Shown here: piece after piece, positions 24,241-33,894 of the stretch
Numbering within the stretch: position 1 is the first letter of the stretch
Layout: each line of letters opens with the position of its first letter
Assembly: GCF_001704415.2 (NCBI RefSeq)
Contig: NC_030817.1
Span: forward strand, 36,653,550-36,717,549
Origin: Capra hircus
Lineage: Eukaryota; Chordata; Mammalia; Artiodactyla; Bovidae
DNA: 64,000 bases
Reading direction: 5' to 3'
The notes under the pieces: generated by a model
Told to the model about the DNA's origin: nothing
Database searches by the model: none
The model's input: only the letters and a program-made list of their open reading frames with translations
Position numbers and translations under genes: made by a program

Positions 24241-24617
24241 CCCAGAAAGGGAGGCGAGTGAGGGAGGAGGGAAGAAGGGAGGGGCTGCCGGGGAAGAGGA
24301 GGAGGAAGGAAAGAAAGAAAGAGAGAGGGAAAGAGGAGGAAGGAGATGCAAGAAGGCAGAGGAGGAAGGAGGGAGGGAACGGGAGCGGAGCTCGGCCCGG
24401 AAGCTAGGTGAGTTTGGCATCTGAGCCGAGGGACCCGAGCCTGCGACATCGCTGCTGATCAGTGCTGAGTATCTCGCCTCTCTCCCTGATGGGATTCCCG
24501 TCCGCGCCGTCTCGAGCCTGCTGCGCCCCAGTCCTCGGCCCTCGCCCAGGTTCACTGCAGCTGTTCAGAGGTCCCCAGGAGCTGCTGCTGGCGAACCCGC
24601 TACTGCAGGGACCTATG
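24240..24617 (+). other. BMP4: BMP4 non-coding exon 1
   Basis: The 5' half is purine-rich (about 24290-24400). The exon ends gggacctatg and is followed by the donor gtgagc at 24618. It contains two upstream start codons of interest, at 24346 and 24489, plus one at 24615-24617 that falls exactly on the splice junction. A perfect but internal donor consensus, ctag then gtgagt, sits at 24404-24413. The 5' end is approximate. Confidence 0.8.
24346..24411 (+). other. BMP4 uORF 1 (21 codons)
   Basis: The ATG at 24346 has G at -3 and reads 21 codons to TGA at 24409-24411, wholly inside exon 1. Its product is basic and low in complexity (coded by the purine-rich tract), so it is more likely a regulatory uORF than a peptide gene. 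It counts only if transcription starts upstream of it. Confidence 0.5.
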
Positions 24618-27600
24618 GTGAGCAAGGCTAAACCTGGCGAAGGGCGAAGGGGGGTGCTGAGGCGCATCCTTGAGGGGAGAAGTAGGGGATTCTGGTTGTG
24701 GTCGAGGCAAAATATGTCCCCCCCCCCCCCAACGGTGGTACTAGAGGTTACTAGATGTAGGGATGCTGGTGCTGAAAGACACTTCCATATACACTGTTGC
24801 CTCTGCCCAGACCACTTTCTCCGTTCGGTAGCCCAGGGCGACTTCAGCGTTTAGTAGGTTCAGGGCAAGAGAAAAGGGGAGAGGAGAAGCCTTTCGTTGG
24901 AGGTCGTTGGGAAAGACTGTGGGGTCTTAAGCGGAACATGACGCTCGTGGACTAGCATTTGCGACTGTCCGGCGGGAAGAGTCGGAGAGAAAAGGGAGTG
25001 GTGGCTCTGAGGTCCGGAGAAAGTGAGGGGATTGAGGGGCGTCGAGGTGGAGAGAGAACACCTAACCTGGGCTGGTTCGGTGGTGGGAAGCGCAATTCTG
25101 CGGTTTCTGGAGCGTGCGCGCCGCCGGAGGGCTGCGTCTAGGGGAGTGTCACCCAACCCAGCCAGCCCCCAGTCGGCGAAAGCCCCTGAGCGCAGGCGAA
25201 CCGCAGTTGCCCAACACGCCTACTCCACGAGCTATTCTCGTGGACTTGGAGCATCCAGGGAGTCGCTCTTCCATCATTTCGTGGTGTAGGGTCTGTCGGG
25301 ACGATGGCCGGGATGCTAGCCGCTCTGGGGACGCAGGTTCCTGGATTGTCCTGTCCTTGGAGAGTCGCTGGCGAGATGCACATCGGACGCACTGCTATTA
25401 CTGGCCCTCCCGGCCCAGAGCCGACGGAAGAGGGTCCTGGGGTTTTCAGGTCCCTGCAGACCCCTGCCCACAGGAGCTGGGCCAGCGGCCTTAGACGCTT
25501 CCCGGGCACCAATTGGTGGATGGTTAGCATTGCGTTTTATGAGCTGAAGTCTTTGTGAGACATTAAAACCCCGAAAGACATTGAGTTGGTAAACTGAGGC
25601 CAGCTCTGAACAAACTTTGGAGTTAGCAGAAAACTCGAGCAAGAAAGCAAAAGACAATTGCCACAAGATCCATCCCTGACCCCCAAGAAAAAGTTCTGGA
25701 GACGAAAGTGATTTTCGGCTTTTATCTCTTAATTAAGAAAATTGGGGGAGAAAAATGTGATTAGAGAAGAATCCTTCTGAATCTGAAATTGAAACAACTC
25801 CCTCTTCCCCAGGTTTCTGGGTTTTAGCACCGCGCGCTCTCGCGCGGCGCCCTGGAAGATTCTTAGGGTCGGAGGATGGTCTGGGGACTGCGGGGCTTCC
25901 GCCCTTTCCACTGTCCCTTCGCCCGCGGGGACCGGCCCTTCTTCGTCTGCTTTTCCCACTTCTGGAGCTCCTCCCACGGCATTTTGAGGTGTCTAGGCGT
26001 CTCAAAACTCTTTGCTCTTCCAAACCCTTTCGCAGTCAGCCCCAGCCGTGGCTCGGGAGCGGGAAAAACTAAAGCCGGTCAAAAAGCAGCGCGACTCTCG
26101 CCGGGTGTGGACCGTCGCGCAGGGGCGCCCGCGGCCTCCGCAACGGCCAGTGCGGTGTCTGGCGGCGCTGGGCAGCCGCGGCCGGAGAGTGGGCTAAGCG
26201 CTTGATCCTTTCCTCCTCTTCCTCCAAGTGCCCCCAAGTTTGCGAGGGAGAGTGAGGTGGGCAACTTGAATCCTTGAGCTCTGAAGCGACCCGAAGCAGC
26301 TTCTGGGAACAGCCCCAGGAAAGGGCAGCCGGTGCCCTCCGCTTTGCAGCGGGAATCGTGGGACTTGGGATCCCGGGGCGGGCAGGGCTGCCACAGAATT
26401 GCGTGGGTCAGGATTTTGAAAAGGCCCCGGCTGCCGCAGTTGATAGGTCAGTTTGGTTTTTTTTTTTTCCTTCTTCTTCTTCTTTTAAGGCCCCTGTGCT
26501 GAGCGACCCACGCATGCAGCATCTTTGGTTAGAATCAGAGCCCTAGTAATTCCTTGAGCTGTGGGTTGGTAAAATTCTTGAAGAAATATTTGCTGCGACT
26601 CTGCAGCTGGTGCAAAGGAGGAAGGGGGTGGGGGAGGAAGTGGCGGGGGAGGAGTAGTGGTTTAAAAAAGACGAGCTGGGGAGAGAGCGAGAAAGAGAGA
26701 CGCAGACGCAGAGGTCGAGCGCAGGCCGAAAGCTGTTCACGGTTTTCACGACTCCAGGGAATGCGGTGGGATTTCCTTTCTGCGGCGGGTCGGGAGTTGT
26801 AAAACCTCTGCGACCTTGAGACCTGAAACATGTGATGAGCCTTTTCTCAGGAGACGCCTCTTCTCGAGTCTGTCGCGAGCCTTGCGTCCCTGCGACCGCC
26901 GCCGTGCCCTGAATGGCCCGCCGACCACTTTCTTTGGGGATTTGCTTTGCTTGGCGGGGGATCGCCGTAGTGCGGAGTTTTTCTCCGTAAAGAAACCAGA
27001 GAAGGAGCCTAGCGGCGGCTTTCTCACCATCTTCCCACACCGATAACCGCCTAAATATCTCCCCTTCCCGTCCCGCGCGACAGGGTCCGCAGCTTTGGGC
27101 TGGAAGCTAAAGCGGCTGTCCAGTTTTTCTCGACATTCTCGGGAGTTCGCCAGGGGGTAACTAGCTGTCACTGGGAGCAGTATTTGGCCTCTCCGAGACC
27201 CTGGGGAGGAAGTAGGGTGCGCGCGGCGTGTGTGTTTGTGTGTCCCTCAGCGCTTTCCTTTTTAAATGACCCTCGGTGGTGAGGCTTTCGGCGGCTGAAA
27301 CTCCGCGGCCCCCTATCTCGGCCCCACCGGAGGCGGGCTCGCGCTGAAAGACGCAGCCCCTACCGTACTCCCCAGACCCTTGGCTTCAGGCCGCTGGCAC
27401 GAGGGCCCAGCCCGACGCCCCGAAGGCTACAGGTAGGGGCGAGGACCACGTCCTCCACGCGCCGCACCCGGACACCCGCCGAGGGCTCAGCAGATTGCCA
27501 CGGCGAGCTCCTCCCGGTCCGCTGGAGGTTTGGGGCTGCGGGCGGGGAGGCCGGCCTCTCCGGGAGGGGGTGGGGCCGCGGGCGGGAGGGGTGGGGGCGG

Positions 27601-27754
27601 GGGCGGGCGCGCGGGCCCTTTCACCGCCCGCCTCGGGGAGGGCGGGCTCCTCCGTGCGCGGGGCGGGGCCTCTGCGCTCACGTGACTCATAGGGGCTGGA
27701 AGAAAAACAGAGTCTGTCTGCGCCAGTCTCATTATATTCAAATATTCATTTTAG
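24618..27754 (+). other. BMP4: BMP4 intron 1, CpG-rich
   Basis: The intron is unusually CpG-rich over most of its length, especially 25080-25520, 25830-26420 and 26870-27690. It includes a run of 13 C at 24718-24730. A good donor-like site, ctacag then gtaggg at 27433, could end an alternative first exon starting inside the intron. It holds no recognisable ruminant repeat. ORFs in this region lie in CpG-rich non-coding DNA and are not genes. Confidence 0.7.
27520..27754 (+). promoter_or_regulatory. BMP4: probable second BMP4 promoter next to exon 2
   Basis: 27540-27670 is packed with GC boxes (several gggcggg and ggggcgggg copies) and G-runs able to form G-quadruplexes (27580-27612). At 27678-27689 the palindrome TCACGTGA overlaps an AP-1 site TGACTCA, giving tcacgtgactca. 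Exon 2 starts 65 bp downstream. Human BMP4 is known to have a second promoter at exon 2, which fits, but activity here is inferred. Confidence 0.6.
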
Positions 27755-27879
27755 GAGCCATTCCGTAGTGCCATCCAGAGCAACGCACTGCAGCAGCTCC
27801 TCTGAGCCTTTCCAGCAAGTTTGTTCAAGATTGGCTGTCAAGAATCATGGACTGTTATTATATGCCTTGTTTTCTGTCA
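27755..27879 (+). other. BMP4: BMP4 non-coding exon 2
   Basis: 125 bp between acceptor ttttag (ending 27754) and donor gtgagt (from 27880). It carries the end of uORF 2 and the start of uORF 3. The sequence closely follows the human BMP4 leader as I recall it. Confidence 0.9.
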
Positions 27880-28953
27880 GTGAGTAGACACCTCTTCCTT
27901 CCCTCCTCCCGGGAATTCACTCTGCCCTCCCCGCCCGCGCTCGCCTTGTGTCCCTCCCGTCGGACCTTCCTTCCAGAGTCCACACTCTTCTTTCTGGCAG
28001 CGCTGTCGCTTTCTTCTAGGCCGGGCAACCACTGCGCTCGGAGCCTACCGGTTCTGGTTAAAGTGCCGCTTGCTCCCACTGGCTCTCTCTCTGATCACTG
28101 CGTTGCAAGAAAGGGGAGCGAGAAGGGGCTGAACAAATGAAAAGTCCTCAGTTAGGGGAGCTGACCGCTCCCCTCCCCACATGACTGGGAGCACCCAGTG
28201 CCCCTGTGGCTCGCTCCTAGCTGCTTGTCAAAACTCACAGAGGTCGCCCTTGGAATCATCCCCTCCCACACCCCCTTCCCTGGGAGTGAGCGAGAGGGCG
28301 CGATCAGATGCTTTTTGCTGGGCATTTCAAACTCCTCAGCCACAGTAAAATAAACCTTCTGGCCACTCGGTACGCTCCTAGATCCTGCCGCCCCGTGTCT
28401 TCACCCTGCTCCTGCTTCTCTGCTTTCCCTCCTCCGAACCAGCTGGAAGTTGTGGAAGTCGGGCTAGGAAGGGCGGAGGAAGAAGGGGGGTGGAGAAGGG
28501 AGAGAGAGCCTGAAGGTCTGAAGTGGAGAGGAGAGCGCTGGCATTTGAACTCTCCCTCCCCCACCCTTCTTTACCTTCTCACTGTTAACTGTTTATCCCT
28601 AAAGAAGCCAGGCTGAGATCATGGCTCAGATAGCAGTTGGGACAAAAAAAGATTAACAGGATGGAGGCTATCTGATTTGGGGTTATTTGACTGTAAACAA
28701 GTTAGACCAAGTAATTACAGGGCAATTCCTACTTTCAGGCCGTGCATGGCTGCAGCTGGTGGTGGTGGTGGGGGGTGTGTGTCGGGGGAAGACACAAACT
28801 TGATCTTTCTGACCTGTGTTACTTCTAGACCCTCTAGCTGTAGCTCTCCACGCCTATGCAGAGACATCTCCATTTCTCTCTAGTTATTGGTGTTTATTTA
28901 TTCTTTACCCTTCCACCTCCTCCCCTCCCCAGAGACACCATGATTCCTGGTAA
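27847..28953 (+). other. BMP4 uORF 3 (17 codons), overlaps the main start codon
   Basis: The ATG at 27847 sits in a strong context (A at -3, G at +4). It reads 11 codons to the end of exon 2 (27879), then continues from 28933 to TAA at 28951-28953, encoding MDCYYMPCFLSRHHDSW. The stop lies 11 bases past the first base of the BMP4 ATG (28940), in another frame. Ribosomes that start here therefore bypass the BMP4 start, and BMP4 must be reached by leaky scanning. This predicts translational repression. Confidence 0.75.
27880..28932 (+). other. BMP4: BMP4 intron 2
   Basis: 1053 bp from donor gtgagt to acceptor ccccag. It starts in CpG-rich sequence and becomes pyrimidine-rich before the acceptor. 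No repeat or other gene is seen. The reading frame that is open upstream of the BMP4 ATG from 28856 belongs to this intron, not to the protein. Confidence 0.85.
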
Positions 28954-29312
28954 CCGAATGCTGATGGTCGTTTTATTATGCCAAGTCCTGCTAGGAGGCG
29001 CGAGCCATGCTAGTTTGATACCTGAGACGGGGAAGAAAAAAGTCGCCGAGATTCAGGGCCACGCGGGAGGACGCCGCTCAGGGCAGAGCCATGAGCTCCT
29101 TCGGGACTTCGAGGCCACACTTCTGCAGATGTTCGGGCTGCGCCGCCGCCCGCAGCCTAGCAAGAGCGCAGTCATCCCGGATTACATGCGGGATCTTTAC
29201 AGACTTCAGTCTGGGGAGGAGGAAGAGGAAGAGCAGATCCAGGGCATCGGTCTGGAGTATCCTGAGCGCCCCGCCAGTCGGGCCAACACCGTGAGGAGCT
29301 TCCACCACGAAG
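28933..29312 (+). other. BMP4: BMP4 exon 3 (first coding exon)
   Basis: It opens with seven leader bases before the ATG and ends in phase 1 with the first base of codon 125 (gaa then g, donor gtcagt at 29313). Reading past the donor continues open to 29507 but has no BMP similarity, so it is intron. Confidence 0.95.
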
Positions 29313-31131
29313 GTCAGTCCCTACCTGGAATCTGGACTGGGGTGGGGCAGTGGAAGCTGTGGGAAGACGAGGAGTTCAGGTTACATCAGAACCCCAAATC
29401 CAGGAGACTGGGAAAAGAGAGCTGCTTACCTTCAAGAGTCTCCAGAGCTGTGGCTGAATTTATTTTTTGGAGACAGAAGGGAAGGGAGGGGTCAGCGAGA
29501 AGGGAATGACACCACTCAGACGTGGGTTAGCCCCTGCGGTGTGCTTTTGCTATATCAAAGCCTTTTATGCCAGGTTTTCTGCCTATTTTTTTTTTTCCAA
29601 AGCACCTACTGAATTTAATATTACAGCTGTGTGTTTGTCAGGTTTATTCAATAGGGGCCTTGTAATCCGATCTGAATGTTTCCTAGCGGATGTTTCTTTT
29701 CCAAAGTAAATCTGAGTTATTAATCCACCAGCATCATTACTGTGTTGGAATTTATTTTCCTCTCTGTAACATGATCAACAAGGCATGCTCTGTGTTTCCA
29801 AGATCGCTGGGGAAATGTTTGGTAACATACTCGAAAGTGGAAGAAGAGGGAGAGGGTGGCTGTGTGCATGTTCCCTCCTGCCTCTGCTCTGTTGACCCCT
29901 CTTCTTCTTTACAACCACTTGTAAAGAAAACTGTGTACACAAAGCCAAGAGGGCTTTAAAAGGGGAGTCTGATGGTGGTGGAGTAAGGAGTTGACACATG
30001 GAAATTATTAGACATGTAAAGGAGGTTGGGAGACTCTGTCTTTGGTGCTTGCCGAATGCTAGCTAGGCTTGGCTCGTCTGCTCACTGCCTCATTTATCTG
30101 CTCTGTCAAATTAAAGGTATGCTTATTTCTCCCAAATAGGCTTCCACTCTATAAACAGAGTTCACTACTCATCACCCAACTCTTAGCTACTTCTTGACTT
30201 TTCAGTCTCTGAAAAAGCTCATGTGCTTTTTTTTCTCTGTTCTCTTATTTTTTTTCCTCCCCAATGGTGCCTAGAACATCTGGAGAACATCCCAGGGACC
30301 AGCGAAAACTCTGCTTTTCGTTTCCTCTTTAACCTCAGCAGCATCCCAGAGAATGAGGTGATCTCGTCTGCCGAGCTTCGACTCTTCCGGGAGCAGGTGG
30401 ACCAGGGCCCTGACTGGGAGCAGGGCTTTCATCGTATAAACATTTATGAGGTTATGAAGCCCCCGGCAGAAGTGGTGCCTGGGCACCTCATCACACGACT
30501 ACTGGACACAAGACTGGTCCACCACAATGTGACACGGTGGGAAACTTTTGATGTGAGCCCTGCAGTCCTTCGCTGGACCCGGGAGAAGCAGCCCAACTAT
30601 GGGCTGGCCATTGAGGTGACCCACCTCCATCAGACACGGACCCACCAGGGCCAGCATGTCAGGATTAGCCGATCGTTACCTCAAGGGAGTGGGGATTGGG
30701 CCCAGCTCCGGCCCCTCCTGGTCACCTTTGGCCACGATGGCCGGGGACATGCCTTGACCCGACGCCGGAGGGCCAAGCGTAGCCCCAAGCATCACCCACA
30801 GAGGGCCCGGAAGAAGAATAAGAACTGCCGGCGCCACTCGCTCTACGTGGACTTCAGTGATGTGGGCTGGAATGACTGGATTGTGGCCCCACCAGGCTAC
30901 CAGGCGTTCTACTGCCACGGGGACTGCCCCTTTCCACTGGCCGACCACCTCAACTCAACCAACCACGCCATTGTGCAGACCCTGGTCAACTCTGTCAATT
31001 CCAGTATCCCCAAAGCCTGTTGTGTTCCCACCGAACTCAGCGCCATCTCCATGCTGTACCTGGATGAGTATGACAAGGTGGTTCTGAAAAATTATCAGGA
31101 GATGGTAGTGGAGGGATGTGGGTGCCGCTGA
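28940..31131 (+). CDS. BMP4: bone morphogenetic protein 4 preproprotein (join 28940-29312, 30275-31131)
   Basis: Secreted TGF-beta superfamily ligand. It forms disulfide-linked dimers that bind BMP type I and II receptors and signal through SMAD1/5/8, patterning mesoderm, limb, tooth, eye and other organs. The joined exons give 1230 nt, 409 residues plus TGA. Residues 1-about 20 are a hydrophobic signal peptide (MLMVVLLCQVLLGG). The prodomain follows to residue 293, with an acidic run SGEEEEEEQ at 91-99. Furin-type sites are RISR (254-257) and RRAKR (289-293). The mature ligand is residues 294-409 (116 aa, codons from 30781), with seven cystine-knot cysteines at 309, 338, 342, 373, 374, 406 and 408. 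By homology to BMP2, C373 makes the interchain bond. N-glycosylation sequons lie at N144, N209, N351 and N366. The start at 28940 (acc before ATG) is the family start. It is one residue longer than human BMP4 as I recall it, with an extra Glu in the acidic run. No defect is seen. Confidence 0.97.
29313..30274 (+). other. BMP4: BMP4 intron 3
   Basis: 962 bp, donor gtcagt, acceptor ggtgcctag. It has a T-rich tract before the acceptor, and no gene or young repeat inside. Confidence 0.93.
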
Positions 31132-31150
31132 GATCAGGCCTTCCTTGGGG

Positions 31151-31154
<4 letters not shown>

Positions 31155-31193
<39 letters not shown>
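31155..31193 (+). repeat. (AC)n microsatellite in the BMP4 3' UTR
   Basis: A pure AC run of about 19 units starting 24 bases after the stop codon. Its length and purity make it likely to vary between individuals. Confidence 0.97.
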
Positions 31194-31194
<1 letters not shown>

Positions 31195-31387
31195 CCCATC
31201 CACTACTCACCCACACACTACACAGACTGCTTCCTTATAGCTGGACTTTTATCTTAAAAAAAAAAAAAGGAAAAAAAATCTAAACATTCACCTTGACCTT
31301 ATTTATGACTTTACGTGCAAATGTTTTGACCATATTGATCATATATTTTGACAAAATATATTTATAACTACATATTAAAAGAAAAAA

Positions 31388-31393
31388 AATAAA
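31388..31393 (+). terminator. BMP4: BMP4 polyadenylation signal AATAAA
   Basis: Canonical AATAAA followed by atgagtcattattttaaagg. Cleavage is expected about 15-25 bases downstream, near 31410-31415. This is an mRNA 3'-end signal, not a bacterial-type terminator. Confidence 0.9.
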
Positions 31394-31413
31394 ATGAGTC
31401 ATTATTTTAAAGG

Positions 31414-33474
31414 TAAACTAAGTTCTTCTTATCTTCAATTCTTTCTCTTTTCCTATACTCTGTCTCTTTTGGGGGAGATTTTTTTCTGTTAAGGTGGGGC
31501 TGGGGTACAGCAGGAGTCGGAGGATGGTACCTGTGGGTGGTTAAGTTGGGAGGCAGGAAGTAGAGTGATGGTGGAGGATGGGAATCGCCAGGGTGAATTG
31601 TTCTCCACTTCTGTTTAATGTTAACAAGGACAAGGAGGCAGCATCCTCTCCCATCTGGATGGCACATGCCTTGGAGAAACAGTGGGATGAAAGGAGTAGG
31701 CCAGATGAAAGACTCAGTTTTGGGCTCCTTGTATATCCTCTGCTTTTGTTCACCTGTTAGAGGTGTGTCCCAGCAGAGTGTGATGGGTAAGAGTCTCAGC
31801 TCTAGGAAATGGTTCCCACTTCTGCTTTTATGATACCTCAGGGTGTCTCCAGTTGCTACAGGCACTGATATTTTCATACCAAAATGAATTTGCACACTCA
31901 CATTTTCATGTGTCGATGTGTATGTGTTCAACAGGAATTTTTTGGTTGCTTTTGTGTGTGTGTCTTTTGAGAAGTGGATTTTATCCATAAAGGCAAATAA
32001 TCTGCCTTACTTTCAAAAGGTTTGGTGATCCGCTATTTTAATATACCACATGGTGGAAAATTCTCCAGTGTCTCTCAATTTTCCCGCCTTGTCTCCTATT
32101 CCCCAGATGAAGGCTTCCATTGAGTTCAAAATTCCAAGAGATTGAGCCAGGTGAGGACTGGCAATGGGGTCAGATACCGAAAGGTCAGAATTTCCAAGTG
32201 GGCATTATGAAACTGTCCCGCTGAATAGAGTCAAATACCAACTCCCTTGATCTCTGCTCTCCTCCCCACTTCCCTGAAGCTGGGCAGTAAGTGATACACC
32301 TGGTGGATGTGATGTTCTGAGCCAGGGTTTCTTCAAGCAGAAAGCTCAGTTTGGGGCCAGACTAAAGAAGGAAAATGCTGATGTGCTTGAGCAGTCTGTC
32401 CCTGAGTTCAAGGCTGCCAGTGAAGCACAGAAGTGGCTTTCTTGAAGGACAGGGATATAGGGGCTCAGAACCAGAGGACATTTGCATTTTACTCTCCACC
32501 AGCAACTACATTATGCCTTGGGATTTTAATTTGTTTGGGCTCATGTTGTGTGTGTGTGTGCATGGGCTTGGATGGGTTTGGGGCAAAAGCAGTATGTCTG
32601 GGTGTAGTGTGTGGGGTGGGCTGTTAGGAGTGCATTCTTTGTCCTAGGATGTAGGTGTGAGTGGCAGTGGTGGTGCTGTGTGCCCCCCCATTCCTGTACA
32701 CACACTCTTCCATGTGCTCTTGGGGGTGGGGTGGGTGAAGCAGGACTCAGTTTTGTTTTTAATTACTGAAGTCCTACAATCCTCCGAAAGGAGCAGCTTA
32801 GTGGAAACCAATAAAAATAGAAGTGGAGCGGTTGCCAAAGCCCCAGCTCCCTGGAGAGCGCAGGTGGAGAGAGGAGATCAGAGCCCCAGGCAAAGGCAGC
32901 AAGACTCCACAGTTCCTCCAAAACTCCCTGCGAAGAGGGTTACTTCCCCCCTCCCCCAGCCCCCCAGGTCGCTGCCCCTTTGATTAATGGTAAGGAGGTC
33001 GAATAAATCATTTAGGGGAAGCCCATTACGGGTTCCCCTCAGGCAGCCCGTCTTGTTTTGCCCATTTTCCAGCAACTTTCTGAAACGTCCCTGTCATTGA
33101 AGAGGAACCCGAAGATCTCTAGTACTTGGGCAAATTATCCGAGGGCAAATCCTGAGCCCAGTGGCTGCCAGGCTCCGGTCACTTTCTAGCAACCACCTTC
33201 CCCCAAACATCCACCCTCCTCTACTGGCTTATTTTCAGGAATGGATAATGTTGTTTATTTGTTCAGCCAAATATTTGGTCTGGGGAATTTACCGTGAAAT
33301 TCTGTGAATTGCATATACCTAGTTAACAAAATAGTCCTAATGTCACAAAATGTTAGCATGGAAAACAATGAGCTATGGCCAGTTTTAACTCTTTGAATTC
33401 TGTTTGAAGGCATAGTCCGGGAAGATAAGGAATTGAATGTGTATGATGATTTAACTTAGGTTTCAGGTTTTTTT

Positions 33475-33509
<35 letters not shown>

Positions 33510-33894
33510 TTTTGACTAATAATGCTCAACCGAGTACCTTACGGAGGCTCTAGGGTGATTCTTGTCGTTGCTTTTGGATCAAACCCCATCTACCCACCCC
33601 ACCGAGTGTCCCCTCCCCCCGCCACCCTTCCCCCCTCCCCGCCCCCCCAGTAATTCCCATTACTTAAAGATGGGGCGGGAGTTCAACAAAGCTGTAACCA
33701 CATCAAGGAGCTGCTCGGTAGATCCCTGTCCAACCCTTAAACTGGAATCGGCTTCCTAGGAGCTTAAGAGAAAAAGCTGGGGGGGAGGGGGGTGGCCCGC
33801 ATTCCCCGACTTTCGTTGCATAATTCGCCCTGAACCTGCCAGGTGACCTGCTGACTTTGTTTTCTGTCTTGACTGTGCTTCATTCCACCACCCC
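31414..33894. other. downstream flank of BMP4, no gene
   Basis: Unique-looking, with no Bov-tA or BovB insertion. It contains G- and T-rich low-complexity stretches (32540-32640) and a poly(T) run of more than 25 at 33477-33506. ORFs are short and overlap on both strands. It may contain regulatory DNA, but that cannot be shown from this sequence. Confidence 0.55.

Larger units (their letters stand above)
24489..27805 (+). other. BMP4 uORF 2 (59 codons, spans exons 1 and 2)
   Basis: The ATG at 24489 stays open through the end of exon 1 (24617) and, after splicing, continues in frame through 27755-27805 to TGA at 27803-27805. It is 59 codons long. The in-frame ATG at 24615-24617 would give a 17-codon C-terminal version (MEPFRSAIQSNALQQLL). 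It ends before the next uORF and well before the BMP4 start. The context at 24489 is moderate (C at -3, G at +4). Confidence 0.6.
24240..31413 (+). other. BMP4: BMP4 gene span (four exons)
   Basis: Exon 1 about 24240-24617 (non-coding), exon 2 27755-27879 (non-coding), exon 3 28933-29312 (start codon, signal peptide, N-terminal prodomain), exon 4 30275-about 31413 (rest of the prodomain, mature ligand, 3' UTR). Introns are 3137, 1053 and 962 bp, all GT-AG: donors gtgagc, gtgagt, gtcagt; acceptors ttttag, cccag, cctag. The structure matches the known mammalian BMP4 gene. No other gene overlaps it. Confidence 0.93.
30275..31413 (+). other. BMP4: BMP4 exon 4 (main coding exon and 3' UTR)
   Basis: It completes codon 125 and encodes residues 125-409, including both furin sites and the whole mature ligand, then the 3' UTR from 31132. 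The end is set by the AATAAA at 31388-31393 and is approximate. Confidence 0.92.
31132..31413 (+). other. BMP4: BMP4 3' UTR
   Basis: About 280 bases. It opens with a CA microsatellite, then an A-rich run at 31257-31278, then a conserved AT-rich segment (cttatttatgactttacgtg, atatattttgacaaaatata) with ATTTA-type elements that may affect mRNA stability. The polyadenylation signal follows. Confidence 0.85.

Noticed and set aside
23945..24555. Long overlapping ORFs on both strands in the BMP4 promoter and exon 1
   Set aside because: They are low-complexity products of purine-rich and CpG-rich DNA, open on both strands, with no recognisable domain.
26543..27171. ORFs of up to 165 codons in BMP4 intron 1, minus strand
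   Set aside because: GC-rich DNA has few stop codons. They are Arg/Ser/Pro-rich without domains and overlap other frames.
28856..28939. In-frame extension upstream of the BMP4 ATG (start at 28856)
   Set aside because: It reads through the intron 2 polypyrimidine tract and the acceptor at 28931-28932, so it is not in the mRNA. The family start is 28940.
29313..29509. Continuation of the BMP4 frame past exon 3
   Set aside because: A good donor gtcagt follows codon 124 plus one base, and joining to 30275 restores the BMP4 sequence exactly. The extension has no BMP similarity.
30676..30948. Minus-strand ORF inside BMP4 exon 4
   Set aside because: Shadow of the BMP4 coding frame.
31407..31988. 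193-codon minus-strand ORF downstream of BMP4
   Set aside because: No domain, biased composition, no start or splice support. It overlaps the BMP4 3' end by chance.
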